From: Oceanospirillaceae bacterium
GTDB lineage: Bacteria > Pseudomonadota > Gammaproteobacteria > Pseudomonadales > Litoribrevibacteraceae
DNA: 64,000 nt
Assembly (NCBI GenBank): GCA_015665455.1
Contig: JADFAD010000002.1
Span: 186,001 to 250,000, forward strand
Reading direction: 5' to 3'
Position numbers and translations under genes: made by a program. The notes below the pieces were generated by a model. The model worked only from the letters and a program-made list of their open reading frames with translations, had not been told where the DNA came from and ran no database searches. Numbering within the stretch: the stretch's first letter is position 1; every line of letters starts with the position of its first letter. Below, piece by piece: positions 55,342-64,000 of the stretch.

Positions 55342-56283
55342 ATGTCGGTATACACCCAACTCAATCACCAAGACTTTGAATTCATCAGTCAAGCTTACCA
55401 GCTGGGCCGCCCGATTGATTTCAAAGGCGTTGCAGATGGCATTGAAAATACAACGTACTTTTTCCGAACAGAAAAAGACAACCAAATAAGTGAATGGGTT
55501 TTTACCTTATTTGAATACACCCAAGCAGATGCTTTACCATATTACCTCGAGCTCTACGATCATCTCTTTAAGGGCGGTGTACCCGTACCTGACCCACTAT
55601 TAAACAAAGACAAGTCACGACTGATTCAGCTATATAAAAAACCCGGAGCGGTCTTCCCCCGTTTACCAGGCCGACCACCTGAACACCTAACTACTGAGTT
55701 ATGTTTTCAGTGCGGCGTTGAGTTGGCTAAGCTCCACTTAGTGGGCGAGAGTTACGCTGATCACCACACAGACCAAAAAGGCTTAACGTTCTGGCAAAAC
55801 AGTATCCAGCAATTCAAGTCCCTTACTGACGACGATAAGGCATTGATTCAAGAGACCATCGATCAATACCTGACGGTTTCTCATTCATTACCTAAGACCA
55901 GTGTCCACGGAGATTTATTTTCAGACAATGTCTTGGTCAATGAAGGGAAGCTCACGGCCATCATCGATTTATTTAACGCAAGCTATGACATTGCCGTATT
56001 TGATTTAGCCATCACACTAAATGACTGGACCATCGCTCACAAAAGTCATGAAGTAAATGCAGAGAAATACCAAGCAATGATCTCTGGTTATCAAAGCGTT
56101 CGACCTCTCTCGGATGCAGAACACTCAGCCCTGCCGATCATGCAACAAACGGCAGCCTTGCGCTTTTGGCTCTCGCGTATTGATACCGAACAAGCATTTG
56201 AGCAGCATAAGAACGACGGACACATTTCATCAAAAGACCCAAAAGAAATGAAAAACCTTCTTTTGTCCCTTAGAAATCAATAA
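55342..56283 (+). CDS. thrB: homoserine kinase (type II, ThrB)
   Basis: The 313-residue protein belongs to the aminoglycoside phosphotransferase-like homoserine kinases. Residue positions: an N-terminal nucleotide-binding region with ENTTYFFRT, the catalytic HGDLFSDNVL (H-G-D-x-x-x-x-N) and the metal-binding IDLFNASYD. It phosphorylates L-homoserine in threonine synthesis. The GHMP-type ThrB of E. coli is unrelated. Matches the Pseudomonas ThrB in layout and place. Confidence 0.94.
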   Translation: MSVYTQLNHQDFEFISQAYQLGRPIDFKGVADGIENTTYFFRTEKDNQISEWVFTLFEYTQADALPYYLELYDHLFKGGVPVPDPLLNKDKSRLIQLYKKPGAVFPRLPGRPPEHLTTELCFQCGVELAKLHLVGESYADHHTDQKGLTFWQNSIQQFKSLTDDDKALIQETIDQYLTVSHSLPKTSVHGDLFSDNVLVNEGKLTAIIDLFNASYDIAVFDLAITLNDWTIAHKSHEVNAEKYQAMISGYQSVRPLSDAEHSALPIMQQTAALRFWLSRIDTEQAFEQHKNDGHISSKDPKEMKNLLLSLRNQ

Positions 56284-56317
56284 ATTACATTCGGGAAAGA
56301 AGCACGCATTCCCTTCC

Positions 56318-56348
56318 AAGGGCTCTATTCCAGAGCGAGTGAGCCCTT
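56318..56348 (+). terminator. hairpin after thrB
   Basis: AAGGGCTC and GAGCCCTT pair across a 15-base loop. There is no T tract, so termination efficiency is uncertain. Confidence 0.4.
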
Positions 56349-56494
56349 ACTTAATATTCCCCACAAGAAAACTATCAAAAAGTTCCGTTCCGCATAGGAA
56401 TATCTCATAGTCTTAAACTTCATTATCTTAACCATACAGTCAAACGTTAGATTGACGACCCTAATTCATCAACACTATGAACAAGGGGTATTCT

Positions 56495-57835
56495 ATGCTC
56501 TCACACAAACTAACTGCAAAATCTAGCGCTCAAACAACGTCCATCCAAGAGCACAAGTTTAAAAAAGCCTCCATGATTACAGCATTGGTTATTGGTAGTC
56601 CCTTGTTAACATCACAAGCTCACGCAGTTGGTTTGCAACTCATGCCCGGTTCATCAAACTTTGGTACCGCAGGTGCGGGTCACGCAGCGGAAGGCAATGG
56701 CGCAGGCTCAACATGGGCTAACCCAGCCTCCATGACCTTAGTCGAAGGAAACCAAATCGGTTTTGGCGTCATCGCGGCTGAAACAGACCTTGAGTTTAGT
56801 CCTGAAGATTCTACCCTTGATGGCGGTGGGGATGCAGGCAGCTCCATCTACATTCCTTCTTTTGCTTATGTACACAGCATCAGTGACGACTTTAAATTAG
56901 GTTTCTCTGTTGTTGTTCCGTTCGGCAATGAAATTGACTATGGATCAAGCTGGGCAGGCAGCAATGCTGTTACCTCTGCAAGCATGGAAACAATTCAAGC
57001 CCAGCCGACGTTTGCCTATCGTGTAAACGACAACTTATCTTTGGGCGGCGGGATCAATATTAACTACACCCGCACCCAGCAGGAGCTGTCCCCAAGTTTC
57101 GTCGTGGATATGCCGAGACCGATTCCTGATCTAGAGGCGGATGCAAATCTCGCATTGGACGCAGACGGCATTGAATACGGTTGGACCGCAGGTGCTCTTT
57201 GGGAGTTTAACCCTCAGCACAGAGTGGGAATTGTTTACCGTTCGAAAATAGAATCGGATTTAAAAGGGGATGCGGATGTTGCAGCCGATTTAGGCGGCAC
57301 ACCTGTTATGGATGACAGTGTTACAGCGCGTTTAAATTGGGAAAACCCTGGCAGTGTTGTCATCAGTGGTTACCACGAAGTGACCAACAAAGTCGCTATC
57401 CTATGGGACTTAGGCAGAACCTTTTACAGTGACTTTGAAACCACCAACATCAACGCCGAGTTAGCTGGTGGGCTGGATATTCCAATCGAGCGTAACTGGC
57501 AGGACGCCAATCGATATGCCATTGGCGCCCACTATAAGCTATCCCAGAAGCTGGTTTTACAAGCGGGCTTTGCCTACGATGAAAGCCCTGTAGAAACAGC
57601 AGACCGAACCGCAGATTTACCGTTGGATGACATCAAGCGTTATACCGTTGGCGCAATGTATCAAGCGACTGACGATATAGGTCTCGCACTCGGCCTTGAA
57701 TACGCCGATTTAGGAAATGCAAAAGTATTGGATCATACAAGCGGAGACCCATTAGGCGATGCACTGGCCAGCCCTGCTGGAGATTACGATAACAGTGCCA
57801 TCGCAGGATCATTCTCTGTAAACTACAAGTTCTAA
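56495..57835 (+). CDS. FadL-family outer membrane transporter
   Basis: The 446-residue protein starts at an ATG preceded by AAGGGG. It has an extended signal region (ITALVIGSPLLTSQAHAVGLQ) and then the FadL/OMPP1 hallmarks: the N-terminal plug with SNFGTAGAGHAAEGNGAGSTWANPASM and beta-strand repeats, ending in SVNYKF with a C-terminal aromatic as for outer membrane barrels. It imports hydrophobic substrates such as long-chain fatty acids or alkanes. A LysR gene follows directly and may regulate it. Confidence 0.93.
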   Translation: MLSHKLTAKSSAQTTSIQEHKFKKASMITALVIGSPLLTSQAHAVGLQLMPGSSNFGTAGAGHAAEGNGAGSTWANPASMTLVEGNQIGFGVIAAETDLEFSPEDSTLDGGGDAGSSIYIPSFAYVHSISDDFKLGFSVVVPFGNEIDYGSSWAGSNAVTSASMETIQAQPTFAYRVNDNLSLGGGININYTRTQQELSPSFVVDMPRPIPDLEADANLALDADGIEYGWTAGALWEFNPQHRVGIVYRSKIESDLKGDADVAADLGGTPVMDDSVTARLNWENPGSVVISGYHEVTNKVAILWDLGRTFYSDFETTNINAELAGGLDIPIERNWQDANRYAIGAHYKLSQKLVLQAGFAYDESPVETADRTADLPLDDIKRYTVGAMYQATDDIGLALGLEYADLGNAKVLDHTSGDPLGDALASPAGDYDNSAIAGSFSVNYKF

Positions 57836-57860
57836 CATGTTTACTTACGACAGAACGTTT

Positions 57861-58793
57861 ATGAAGATAGAAGAACTTGCTCGATACGACATAAAGCTGT
57901 TGGTGGCACTGCAAGTTCTTCTTGAAGAACAAAACGTTTCTCGTGCAGCTGAGCGACTCTATGTCACTCAGTCTGCTATGAGTAAAATGCTGGCTCGTTT
58001 AAAAGAGATGTTTGGCGAAGACTTATTCTTCCGCACAACACACGGCATCCAACCCACTGAGCGCGCACTGGCTCTAAAAGAACCTCTCTACGATGCGCTT
58101 GAACAGCTTAAGAATTTATTGGAACCCCCTCAGTTTGACCCGGCATTATGTGATCGTACGTTCCGAATTTCTATCATGGATCACATCGCAACTCGGTTGT
58201 GTCCTCAACTGCTCAAAACACTGAGTAACATTGCCCCGAATGTAACGCTGCAAGTGAAGCCTTGGACGAACAACAGTTTTGACGAAATGTCATCCGGCCA
58301 ATTAGATCTGGCCGTCAACCTAGTAGAAGTTGACCGCGCTAACTTTTACCAAAGTAAACTGGCAGACATCAAGCCTTGCGCCATTCTACGAAAAGACCAT
58401 CCTCTCATTAAAGGCGTTCAGGGAGAAAAACAAGCCACCCTTGATGAATTTCTGATGTATTCGTTCATTAAAATGGTTGTTCCCGAGTTCAATGATACCC
58501 ACCAAAAAGACAAACAAGCTTTAGAAACCTTGGGGAAAGAGCGTCACATCGTATTTGAAACCAGCAATATCAACAGCGCACTTCAAAGCCTAATTTCAAC
58601 AGACTACATAATGCTTGGCGGGAAAGGCATTAACGACACCATGTTTGAAGCGCTCGGGTTAACGACCATCAAATTGCCCAAAGAATTAAAAACGCCTTCA
58701 TTCAGCTATAAAGCCATTTGGCATCAACGCCAGCACAAACAACCGGATCAGGTTTGGTTCCGACAAACGGTGCTTGATCACATAGAGATCTAA
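57861..58793 (+). CDS. LysR-family transcription regulator
   Basis: The protein reads MKIEELARYDIKLLVALQVLLEEQNVSRAAERLYVTQSAMSKMLARLKEMFGEDLFF, the LysR HTH, followed by an effector-binding domain. The frame can also start at 57837, one base after the porin stop, which would add eight residues; neither start has a strong ribosome site. Effector unknown. Its closeness to the FadL-type porin suggests local control of lipid or hydrocarbon uptake, an inference. Confidence 0.88.
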   Translation: MKIEELARYDIKLLVALQVLLEEQNVSRAAERLYVTQSAMSKMLARLKEMFGEDLFFRTTHGIQPTERALALKEPLYDALEQLKNLLEPPQFDPALCDRTFRISIMDHIATRLCPQLLKTLSNIAPNVTLQVKPWTNNSFDEMSSGQLDLAVNLVEVDRANFYQSKLADIKPCAILRKDHPLIKGVQGEKQATLDEFLMYSFIKMVVPEFNDTHQKDKQALETLGKERHIVFETSNINSALQSLISTDYIMLGGKGINDTMFEALGLTTIKLPKELKTPSFSYKAIWHQRQHKQPDQVWFRQTVLDHIEI

Positions 58794-58821
58794 AGAGCCT
58801 GAAGAGCGCTTTCGATACGCC

Positions 58822-59298
58822 TTATAATGTTTTCAAATACAGTACGTCGCACGCCGAGTGCCCACTATTACCAAGGCGTTCCTCTATCCGTTGAAAACCG
58901 TTTTTCTGATATAAAAAGTTCGCGCCTGTCATAGGACCTATGGTCTCTAAATAACAATGCTGATACCCCATCTCTTTGGCGCGACAGAACAAATCAGACA
59001 TCAATGTCTGACCCAACCCAAGGCCTCTTGTTTCTGGCAGTAAATACATTTTTTGTAACTCACACACATTCGGCAAATCACACTGAAATGGCGCTATGCC
59101 TGCCCCTCCTACAACTTTTCCCTGATGTTCTGCGACCAAATAGCATTTGTCGTCGCCTTGATACACACCCGCTAAACGGCTTAATTCAGGATCTTGCCAT
59201 GCAAAACCAGGTTTATTCGCACCAAACTCCGTAAGCACCGTACGAATGATAGTCTCGATGATTGGGTTATCTTTAGGTTCAATCAACCTTAGAATCAT
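58822..59298 (-). CDS. GNAT-family N-acetyltransferase
   Basis: The 158-residue protein has the GNAT fold: the beta-bulge GGAGIAPF, the acetyl-CoA motif LPETRGLGLGQTLM and the C-terminal YLETIGPMTGANFLYQKNGF. Substrate unknown. It is convergent with the LysR gene, with a 28-base gap. Confidence 0.88.
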   Translation of the reverse strand: MILRLIEPKDNPIIETIIRTVLTEFGANKPGFAWQDPELSRLAGVYQGDDKCYLVAEHQGKVVGGAGIAPFQCDLPNVCELQKMYLLPETRGLGLGQTLMSDLFCRAKEMGYQHCYLETIGPMTGANFLYQKNGFQRIEERLGNSGHSACDVLYLKTL

Positions 59299-59504
59299 AG
59301 CTCACCTCTCCCTTATTATTTCCATATAAATCCATTAAGATAGCTCTACGCTATTGATATAAATAACAATATACAATAGAAGAACTAGAACGCTGTCACG
59401 CTATTCAATCTTACTGCCTTACGGCGAGAATTTTTTGCTAAGTTTATATCTGCCCAGTTCTTTTAATACAGATAAACTCAATAAAGCTGAGATAGGAATT
59501 ACCG

Positions 59505-59993
59505 ATGAAAGCGCGAGAACCAAAGTCAATTAAAAGATTCTGTTTAAACGGATTTTTAAGTGCCATCCTTTTGCTGTGTACTGGTATCGTCTCAGCTTAC
59601 GAACTGACATTAATCCATCAGAATCAAACGCACTCCATCGAACAGTCCTCTTTAAAAGAAATTAATGGTCAAACATTGGAAACCATAACGCCTTGGACGG
59701 ACAACCCTCTTACGTTTCAGGGAATATCATTAGCATCACTGCTGGCCAAATACAAAATCAAAGGTCGTATCGCTAAGGCAAAAGCATTGAATGACTACGT
59801 AGTCGAAATTGATCTCCAAGAAGCCATTGAAGCCAATGCATTTATCGTTTCTCATATAGACAATCAACCCATGAAAGTTCGTAATAAAGGACCATTCTGG
59901 ATTATCTTTCCTTGGAGTGAGAAACCTGAATTGAATGATCGTAAATACCAAGATTGGTCCATATGGCAAATGGTGGAACTCAAAATTGAATAA
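59505..59993 (+). CDS. periplasmic molybdopterin-fold protein lacking the metal cysteine
   Basis: The 162-residue protein has a signal peptide (residues about 13-31, NGFLSAILLLCTGIVSAYE) and then the reduced sulfite-oxidase-like domain with TFQGISLASLLAKYKI, KALNDYVVEIDLQEA, MKVRNKGPFWIIFPW. Proteins of this group are small Mo-pterin-fold domains. The mature part has no cysteine, so it cannot coordinate molybdenum in the usual way. It lies 66 bases before a hybrid histidine kinase, and the two probably form a sensing unit. Confidence 0.75.
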   Translation: MKAREPKSIKRFCLNGFLSAILLLCTGIVSAYELTLIHQNQTHSIEQSSLKEINGQTLETITPWTDNPLTFQGISLASLLAKYKIKGRIAKAKALNDYVVEIDLQEAIEANAFIVSHIDNQPMKVRNKGPFWIIFPWSEKPELNDRKYQDWSIWQMVELKIE

Positions 59994-60059
59994 ACACAGT
60001 TCAAACTGAACCCGTTTCCCGACCACAAACTAACGAATAAAAGCGCAGTCCATCAATCA

Positions 60060-61817
60060 ATGAAACGTTACAGTATTTTCAGCATTTGGCTTTTTTTGCT
60101 TATTGGTGTCTCTATTTGGCTGGCAATTATCTTTGTTCGTATTTCTACGGAAACTCAAAACTACTCTGCCATCATTACCGATAATCGGCCTTGGCATTTG
60201 TCTCAGCTTCAAATTGAAATGGAGCGTTTAAACAGCGCCTTGCTGACTTACCAACACACCCCCACAAAAGACACGCAAACCAAAGCCATTCTTCGAATGG
60301 AGCTTATGTGGAATAGAGCAGAAGTACTGATTGGAGGGGCAGCAGGTAAAGACCTCAATCACTACGATCCCACGTCATATCAATTCATCATAAACATCCA
60401 AAGTTATCTGTCAGAGCATGAAAACAGCTTATACCGAATGTCAGAAAAAACAGCTAGGCAACTAGCCGTTGAAAACAACCGTTGGTCCGCCGAATACCAA
60501 TTACGAATGGGCGAGGTATTTCAAAGAAGTTACTCCAACTTCCATGACATTGCAGCACAGGTACAAGACACCTACCGAGTCACTAAGAACCTTGTCGTAG
60601 CTCTTGGGCTGGTCATTTTTGTGCTGTCATTCGTTTTATATCAAGAGTTTCAACGCAGCCGAAAACTACGCATCTCTGCAGAACGTGCCAGCAAAACAAA
60701 AAGCCAATTCTTGGCCAATATGAGTCATGAAATAAGAACGCCATTGAACGGTATTATCGGCAGTATTCAGCTGATGCGGGCAACGCCAAAAGCAGACGAC
60801 TGCTCTGCATTAATGGATACACTGGAGCAATCCTCTGAAGCGCTGTTAGCTCAAATAAACGATGTGCTTGATTACAGCCGGATGGAATCAGAAAAGCACG
60901 TTATCGAACATGTACCTTTTGATTTGGTTGGGTTGGCTCGTGCCGTCATTTCGATTTATTCAGCTCAAGCGACCAATAAAGGCCTCGACCTAACATTAAA
61001 CACAGAAGAACTTGCCACTGTACTACGCACTGACAACCAGCTCATTATTCTCGGAGACCCAAGTAAACTTCGCCAGATTTTATTAAACCTCATCAGCAAC
61101 GCCATTAAGTTCACTGAAGAGGGCAAAATCAGCATATCGATTGCAGCCATTGAAGACGAACTCACTATTCGGGTCAAAGACTCTGGTGTCGGCATCTCAT
61201 CAGAGAACCTTGACGCCATTTTCAAACCCTTTGGCCAAGAAGATTCCTCGATCAGTCGTCGCTTTGGCGGGTCTGGTCTGGGTTTAACCATCAGTAAAAA
61301 ACTAACAGAAGTCTTAAACGGAAGTTTAACCGTCAACAGCAAACCCGATCACGGCAGCACCTTCATTGTGACACTGCCATTTAATCCTGTTGAAGAAGAT
61401 GTGTTGTTAACCAGCGAAGTGCCCACCAAGACGGAAGAAGCCATTCCCCTATTAAGCGGCAAAGTACTGTTGGTTGAAGACAATGCCGTTAATCAAAAAA
61501 TCGCTAAAGCCATGTTGACCAAATTAGGGCTGACCGTATCTGTCGCGAACAACGGCAATGAAGCCGTTTCAGCGGTTGTCGAAGATCGCTTTGATTTAAT
61601 TTTGATGGATTTACAAATGCCAGAGAAAGACGGCATTCAAGCAGCAAAGGAAATCCGGGCGTTTGGTTATGACATGCCGATCGTAGCACTGACAGCAAAT
61701 ACGACAATAGAAAGCCAACAATCCTGTTTTGATGCAGGTATGGTTGGCTTTATTTCCAAACCGTTCAAACTCGATTCTTTACACTCTGCATTGAAACTTC
61801 ATTTCGATGCAATGTAA
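60060..61817 (+). CDS. hybrid sensor histidine kinase / response regulator
   Basis: The 585-residue protein has two membrane segments (about 8-30 and 178-198) around a periplasmic sensor, the HisKA box FLANMSHEIRTPLNGIIG, the HATPase motifs NAIKFTEEG, DSGVGIS and GSGLGLTIS, and a C-terminal receiver domain with VEDNAVNQKIAK, the phosphoacceptor LILMDLQMPEKDG and SKPF. There is no HPt domain in this protein, so the phosphoryl group must pass elsewhere or act in cis. The upstream periplasmic protein probably presents the signal. Confidence 0.93.
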   Translation: MKRYSIFSIWLFLLIGVSIWLAIIFVRISTETQNYSAIITDNRPWHLSQLQIEMERLNSALLTYQHTPTKDTQTKAILRMELMWNRAEVLIGGAAGKDLNHYDPTSYQFIINIQSYLSEHENSLYRMSEKTARQLAVENNRWSAEYQLRMGEVFQRSYSNFHDIAAQVQDTYRVTKNLVVALGLVIFVLSFVLYQEFQRSRKLRISAERASKTKSQFLANMSHEIRTPLNGIIGSIQLMRATPKADDCSALMDTLEQSSEALLAQINDVLDYSRMESEKHVIEHVPFDLVGLARAVISIYSAQATNKGLDLTLNTEELATVLRTDNQLIILGDPSKLRQILLNLISNAIKFTEEGKISISIAAIEDELTIRVKDSGVGISSENLDAIFKPFGQEDSSISRRFGGSGLGLTISKKLTEVLNGSLTVNSKPDHGSTFIVTLPFNPVEEDVLLTSEVPTKTEEAIPLLSGKVLLVEDNAVNQKIAKAMLTKLGLTVSVANNGNEAVSAVVEDRFDLILMDLQMPEKDGIQAAKEIRAFGYDMPIVALTANTTIESQQSCFDAGMVGFISKPFKLDSLHSALKLHFDAM

Positions 61818-61838
61818 TGAAGCGAGTGAAATAGACCC

Positions 61839-63740
61839 TTAAGCTTTACTGCCTCGCAGTGCTCTAATCGTACTTTCTAAATATACCGACGTTGCGTCTT
61901 CTGCCGTCACCATCGCCCCTGCATGAATATCTACCTTAGACCAAAAACGCTTTGGCAAGCTGTTCAAGGCAGAGCCATTCCCATGACTGAAAAACGACCC
62001 CCATAAACCACGAAGCGCAACAGGAAGTACAGGCACAGGGTTACGCTCTAGGATTAACTCAATACCTCGACGGAACGTATCAATCTCACCTGTGCGGGTT
62101 AGCCGACCTTCAGGGAAGATGCAAACCACTTCGCCATTCGACAACGCTTCACTGACTTGATCCATTGCATATTGATAGGCAACTGGGTCTCTGCGCTCAG
62201 AAGTAATCGGAATGGCTTGAGCCAAACGGAAGAACCAGTTTAATCCCTTATTTTCATAGATGGGTTTATCCATCACAAATCGAAGCGGTCTGCGGCACGC
62301 CCCCGCAATGAGCATCGCATCCACAAAGCTCACATGATTCGCCACGATGACAGCAGCCCCCTCATCAGGTAAGTTATCTAAGTTTTTCTGATCCACTCGA
62401 TACATAGTGTGAGACAACATCCACAGACAGAAACGTAATACGAACTCAGGTACTTGTTTATAAATGTAACCCGCAACCACCAAATTCATGATGGCTAAAA
62501 CAAAGAAGTACTCTGGAATAGATAATTCAAAAACGGTCAGGAATAAAATACCGCACGCTGCACTGGCCACCATGAATAAAGCACCAAAAACATTACTCGC
62601 AGCTATCACTTGCGCACGCTCTTTTTCATCACTTCGTTCTTGAATAAGCGCATTCAAAGGCACAATAAACAACCCACTGAACATCGAAAGCAACAGTAAA
62701 TCTATCATGAGACGCCAGTTTGCAGAGTCTTGGATAAACGCCATTGCACCAATCTCAGCTCCACTCACCACATCTGGAACAGCAAAATACAAATCAATAC
62801 CAAAGATACTTAACCCCAAGGACCCAATAGGAACGATGCCCAATTCAATTTTATGACCCGACAAACGCTCACACACCAGAGATCCAAGCGCGATCCCCAC
62901 TGAGAATAAAGTTAATAGGAGCGTCACAACCTGAGCATTGCCTTGAAGTACATCTTTTGCAAAATTGGGGAACTGGGTTAAATAACTGGCGCCTAAAAAC
63001 CAAAACCAACTGATGGCCATGATCGATAAATACACGGGGCGATTATTTAACGTTCGCTTCCAAACGCCGATCAATTCAGTAGCAGGATTCCAATTGATTT
63101 TAAGCTCAGGACTTGGAGCTTCTCCTTTTGGAATCGAGCGACAAACCAAATAACCAAAAATAGAAAACGCGACGATAGAGACAGGGATCGTGAACTTTGA
63201 ATCCGTTGCATCCACCAAATAACCCGCCAGAATCGTTCCAGATAAAATGGCAAGAAACGTCCCCATTTCAACCAAGGCATTCCCCCCCACCAATTCATCT
63301 TTCTTTAAATGCTGGGGCAATATAGAGAATTTCACTGGTCCAAAAAAGGCCGATTGAGTACCCATGGCAAACAAGAGAAAGATCATTCCCCATAGGGATT
63401 CAGTCCAAATCGCGACACACGCCAGCCCCATAACCACAATTTCAAAAATTTTTATTTTTCTAATAAGCTGTGATTTTTCATATTTATCCGCCAATTGCCC
63501 AGCCAAAGGCGAGAATAAAAAGAACGGTAAAATGAACAACCCCGCCGCTAAATTATTGATTAGGTTTTTATCCATCCCACCATCAGCGCCATTACTGATG
63601 GTTGTAAATGTCCCAAATGCAACAAACAGCAACAGCGCATTTTTATAAACATTATCATTAAATGCACCAAGGGCCTGCGTAAGAAAGTAGGGCAGGAAGC
63701 GCCTACTTTTCAGTAATTCAAATTGACTGTTCTGGCTCAT
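61839..63740 (-). CDS. MFS transporter / 1-acylglycerol-3-phosphate acyltransferase fusion
   Basis: The 633-residue protein starts with an MFS transporter of ~410 residues (FLPYFLTQALGAFNDNVYKN, GNALVEMGTFLAILSGTILAG), similar to the lysophospholipid flippase LplT, followed by a PlsC-type acyltransferase (VANHVSFVDAMLIAG, the HX4D motif, then VCIFPEGRLTRTG). In E. coli LplT and Aas are separate proteins. The acyl-ACP synthetase part of Aas is absent here. It may flip lysophospholipids inward and reacylate them. Four bases overlap the tetR-type gene upstream (ATGA). Confidence 0.88.
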   Translation of the reverse strand: MSQNSQFELLKSRRFLPYFLTQALGAFNDNVYKNALLLFVAFGTFTTISNGADGGMDKNLINNLAAGLFILPFFLFSPLAGQLADKYEKSQLIRKIKIFEIVVMGLACVAIWTESLWGMIFLLFAMGTQSAFFGPVKFSILPQHLKKDELVGGNALVEMGTFLAILSGTILAGYLVDATDSKFTIPVSIVAFSIFGYLVCRSIPKGEAPSPELKINWNPATELIGVWKRTLNNRPVYLSIMAISWFWFLGASYLTQFPNFAKDVLQGNAQVVTLLLTLFSVGIALGSLVCERLSGHKIELGIVPIGSLGLSIFGIDLYFAVPDVVSGAEIGAMAFIQDSANWRLMIDLLLLSMFSGLFIVPLNALIQERSDEKERAQVIAASNVFGALFMVASAACGILFLTVFELSIPEYFFVLAIMNLVVAGYIYKQVPEFVLRFCLWMLSHTMYRVDQKNLDNLPDEGAAVIVANHVSFVDAMLIAGACRRPLRFVMDKPIYENKGLNWFFRLAQAIPITSERRDPVAYQYAMDQVSEALSNGEVVCIFPEGRLTRTGEIDTFRRGIELILERNPVPVLPVALRGLWGSFFSHGNGSALNSLPKRFWSKVDIHAGAMVTAEDATSVYLESTIRALRGSKA

Positions 63741-64000
63741 AACATTTCTCCTTGTTGTTTCTGCGACGACCCTGTGCACCAGCCGGAAAGATAATGAGTA
63801 ATTAATGTTTCTACCATTTGCTCATTTGGTGTGTCCACCGGTGAAAACAGTTTGTCATCCACGGCTAACACAGTAATGCCATGTACGCTTCCCCAAAGTA
63901 TTCTGGCATTTTGTTCAAGCTCCGTTTCAGACGCTGCCTGATTCACTCTTTTAAGTAACTCCTTCAGCTGGGTAAATAGACGATCTATCCGTTTCATTTG
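63737..64000 (-). CDS. TetR-type regulator, C-terminal part
   Basis: Only the last ~87 residues are in the window. They read KRVNQAASETELEQNARILWGSVHGITVLAVDDKLFSP and end WCTGSSQKQQGEML, which matches the ligand-binding C-terminal domain of TetR-family proteins. The reading frame is open past the edge, so the DNA-binding part lies outside. Its stop overlaps the transporter-acyltransferase start, so the two form one transcript. Confidence 0.65.
   Translation of the reverse strand, partial: QMKRIDRLFTQLKELLKRVNQAASETELEQNARILWGSVHGITVLAVDDKLFSPVDTPNEQMVETLITHYLSGWCTGSSQKQQGEML

Overview
The window is a chromosomal segment of a gammaproteobacterium, most likely a marine relative of the Oceanospirillales/Pseudomonadales. 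The gene order supports this: crc, recG, oxyR, ridA, spoT, rpoZ, gmk, yicC and rph, then HU, rubredoxin reductase, rubredoxin, ubiC, ubiA, phoB and phoR, then dsbA, cytochrome c4, engB, polA, a DUF2782 gene and thrB. This is the set found near the Pseudomonas origin-proximal region, partly rearranged. I cannot name the genus.

Region 1 (1-14310) is core chromosome: a Crc-type ExoIII-fold regulator, a ferredoxin-linked flavin reductase, NDH-2, RecG, OxyR, an epimerase, a rhombosortase, a PLP-dependent cysteine synthase homologue, RidA, SpoT, the RNA polymerase omega subunit and guanylate kinase.

Region 2 (14311-35898) is a genomic island of about 21.5 kb. A 19-bp direct repeat bounds it and is the 3' end of yicC. 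The island separates yicC from gmk, which are neighbours in many relatives. A tyrosine integrase lies beside the yicC-proximal end. From the gmk side the island holds a decayed non-coding stretch, an IS30-family insertion sequence, an AT-rich block of unknown genes, an inovirus Gp2-like gene with repeats before it, a minimal tyrosine recombinase, RadC- and AlpA-type genes in two copies (one radC broken), an AHH-nuclease toxin overlapping an Imm11-like immunity gene, and a large defence block. The defence block runs in one direction: small HTH gene, Mrr-type endonuclease, HsdR, HsdM, HsdS, an AAA ATPase and an HNH nuclease. The last two resemble the Septu pair PtuA/PtuB. Most junctions overlap or abut, so a type I restriction system, a Mrr-like nuclease and a Septu-like module appear to form one translationally coupled unit. 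The HsdS has an extra C-terminal domain that resembles a winged helix. This block and the toxin/immunity pair are the best candidates for poorly described biology.

Region 3 (35878-64000) is core chromosome again: YicC, RNase PH, a chemoreceptor-like protein, an HDOD protein, MarR, HU, the rubredoxin system, the first two ubiquinone genes, PhoB/PhoR with a recognisable Pho box, DsbA, cytochrome c4, EngB, a probable small RNA between engB and polA, a DNA polymerase I that has lost its proofreading residues, homoserine kinase, a FadL-type porin with a LysR regulator, a periplasmic molybdopterin-fold protein beside a hybrid histidine kinase, and a transporter-acyltransferase fusion under a TetR gene cut by the window edge. 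I saw no rRNA, tRNA or CRISPR array.
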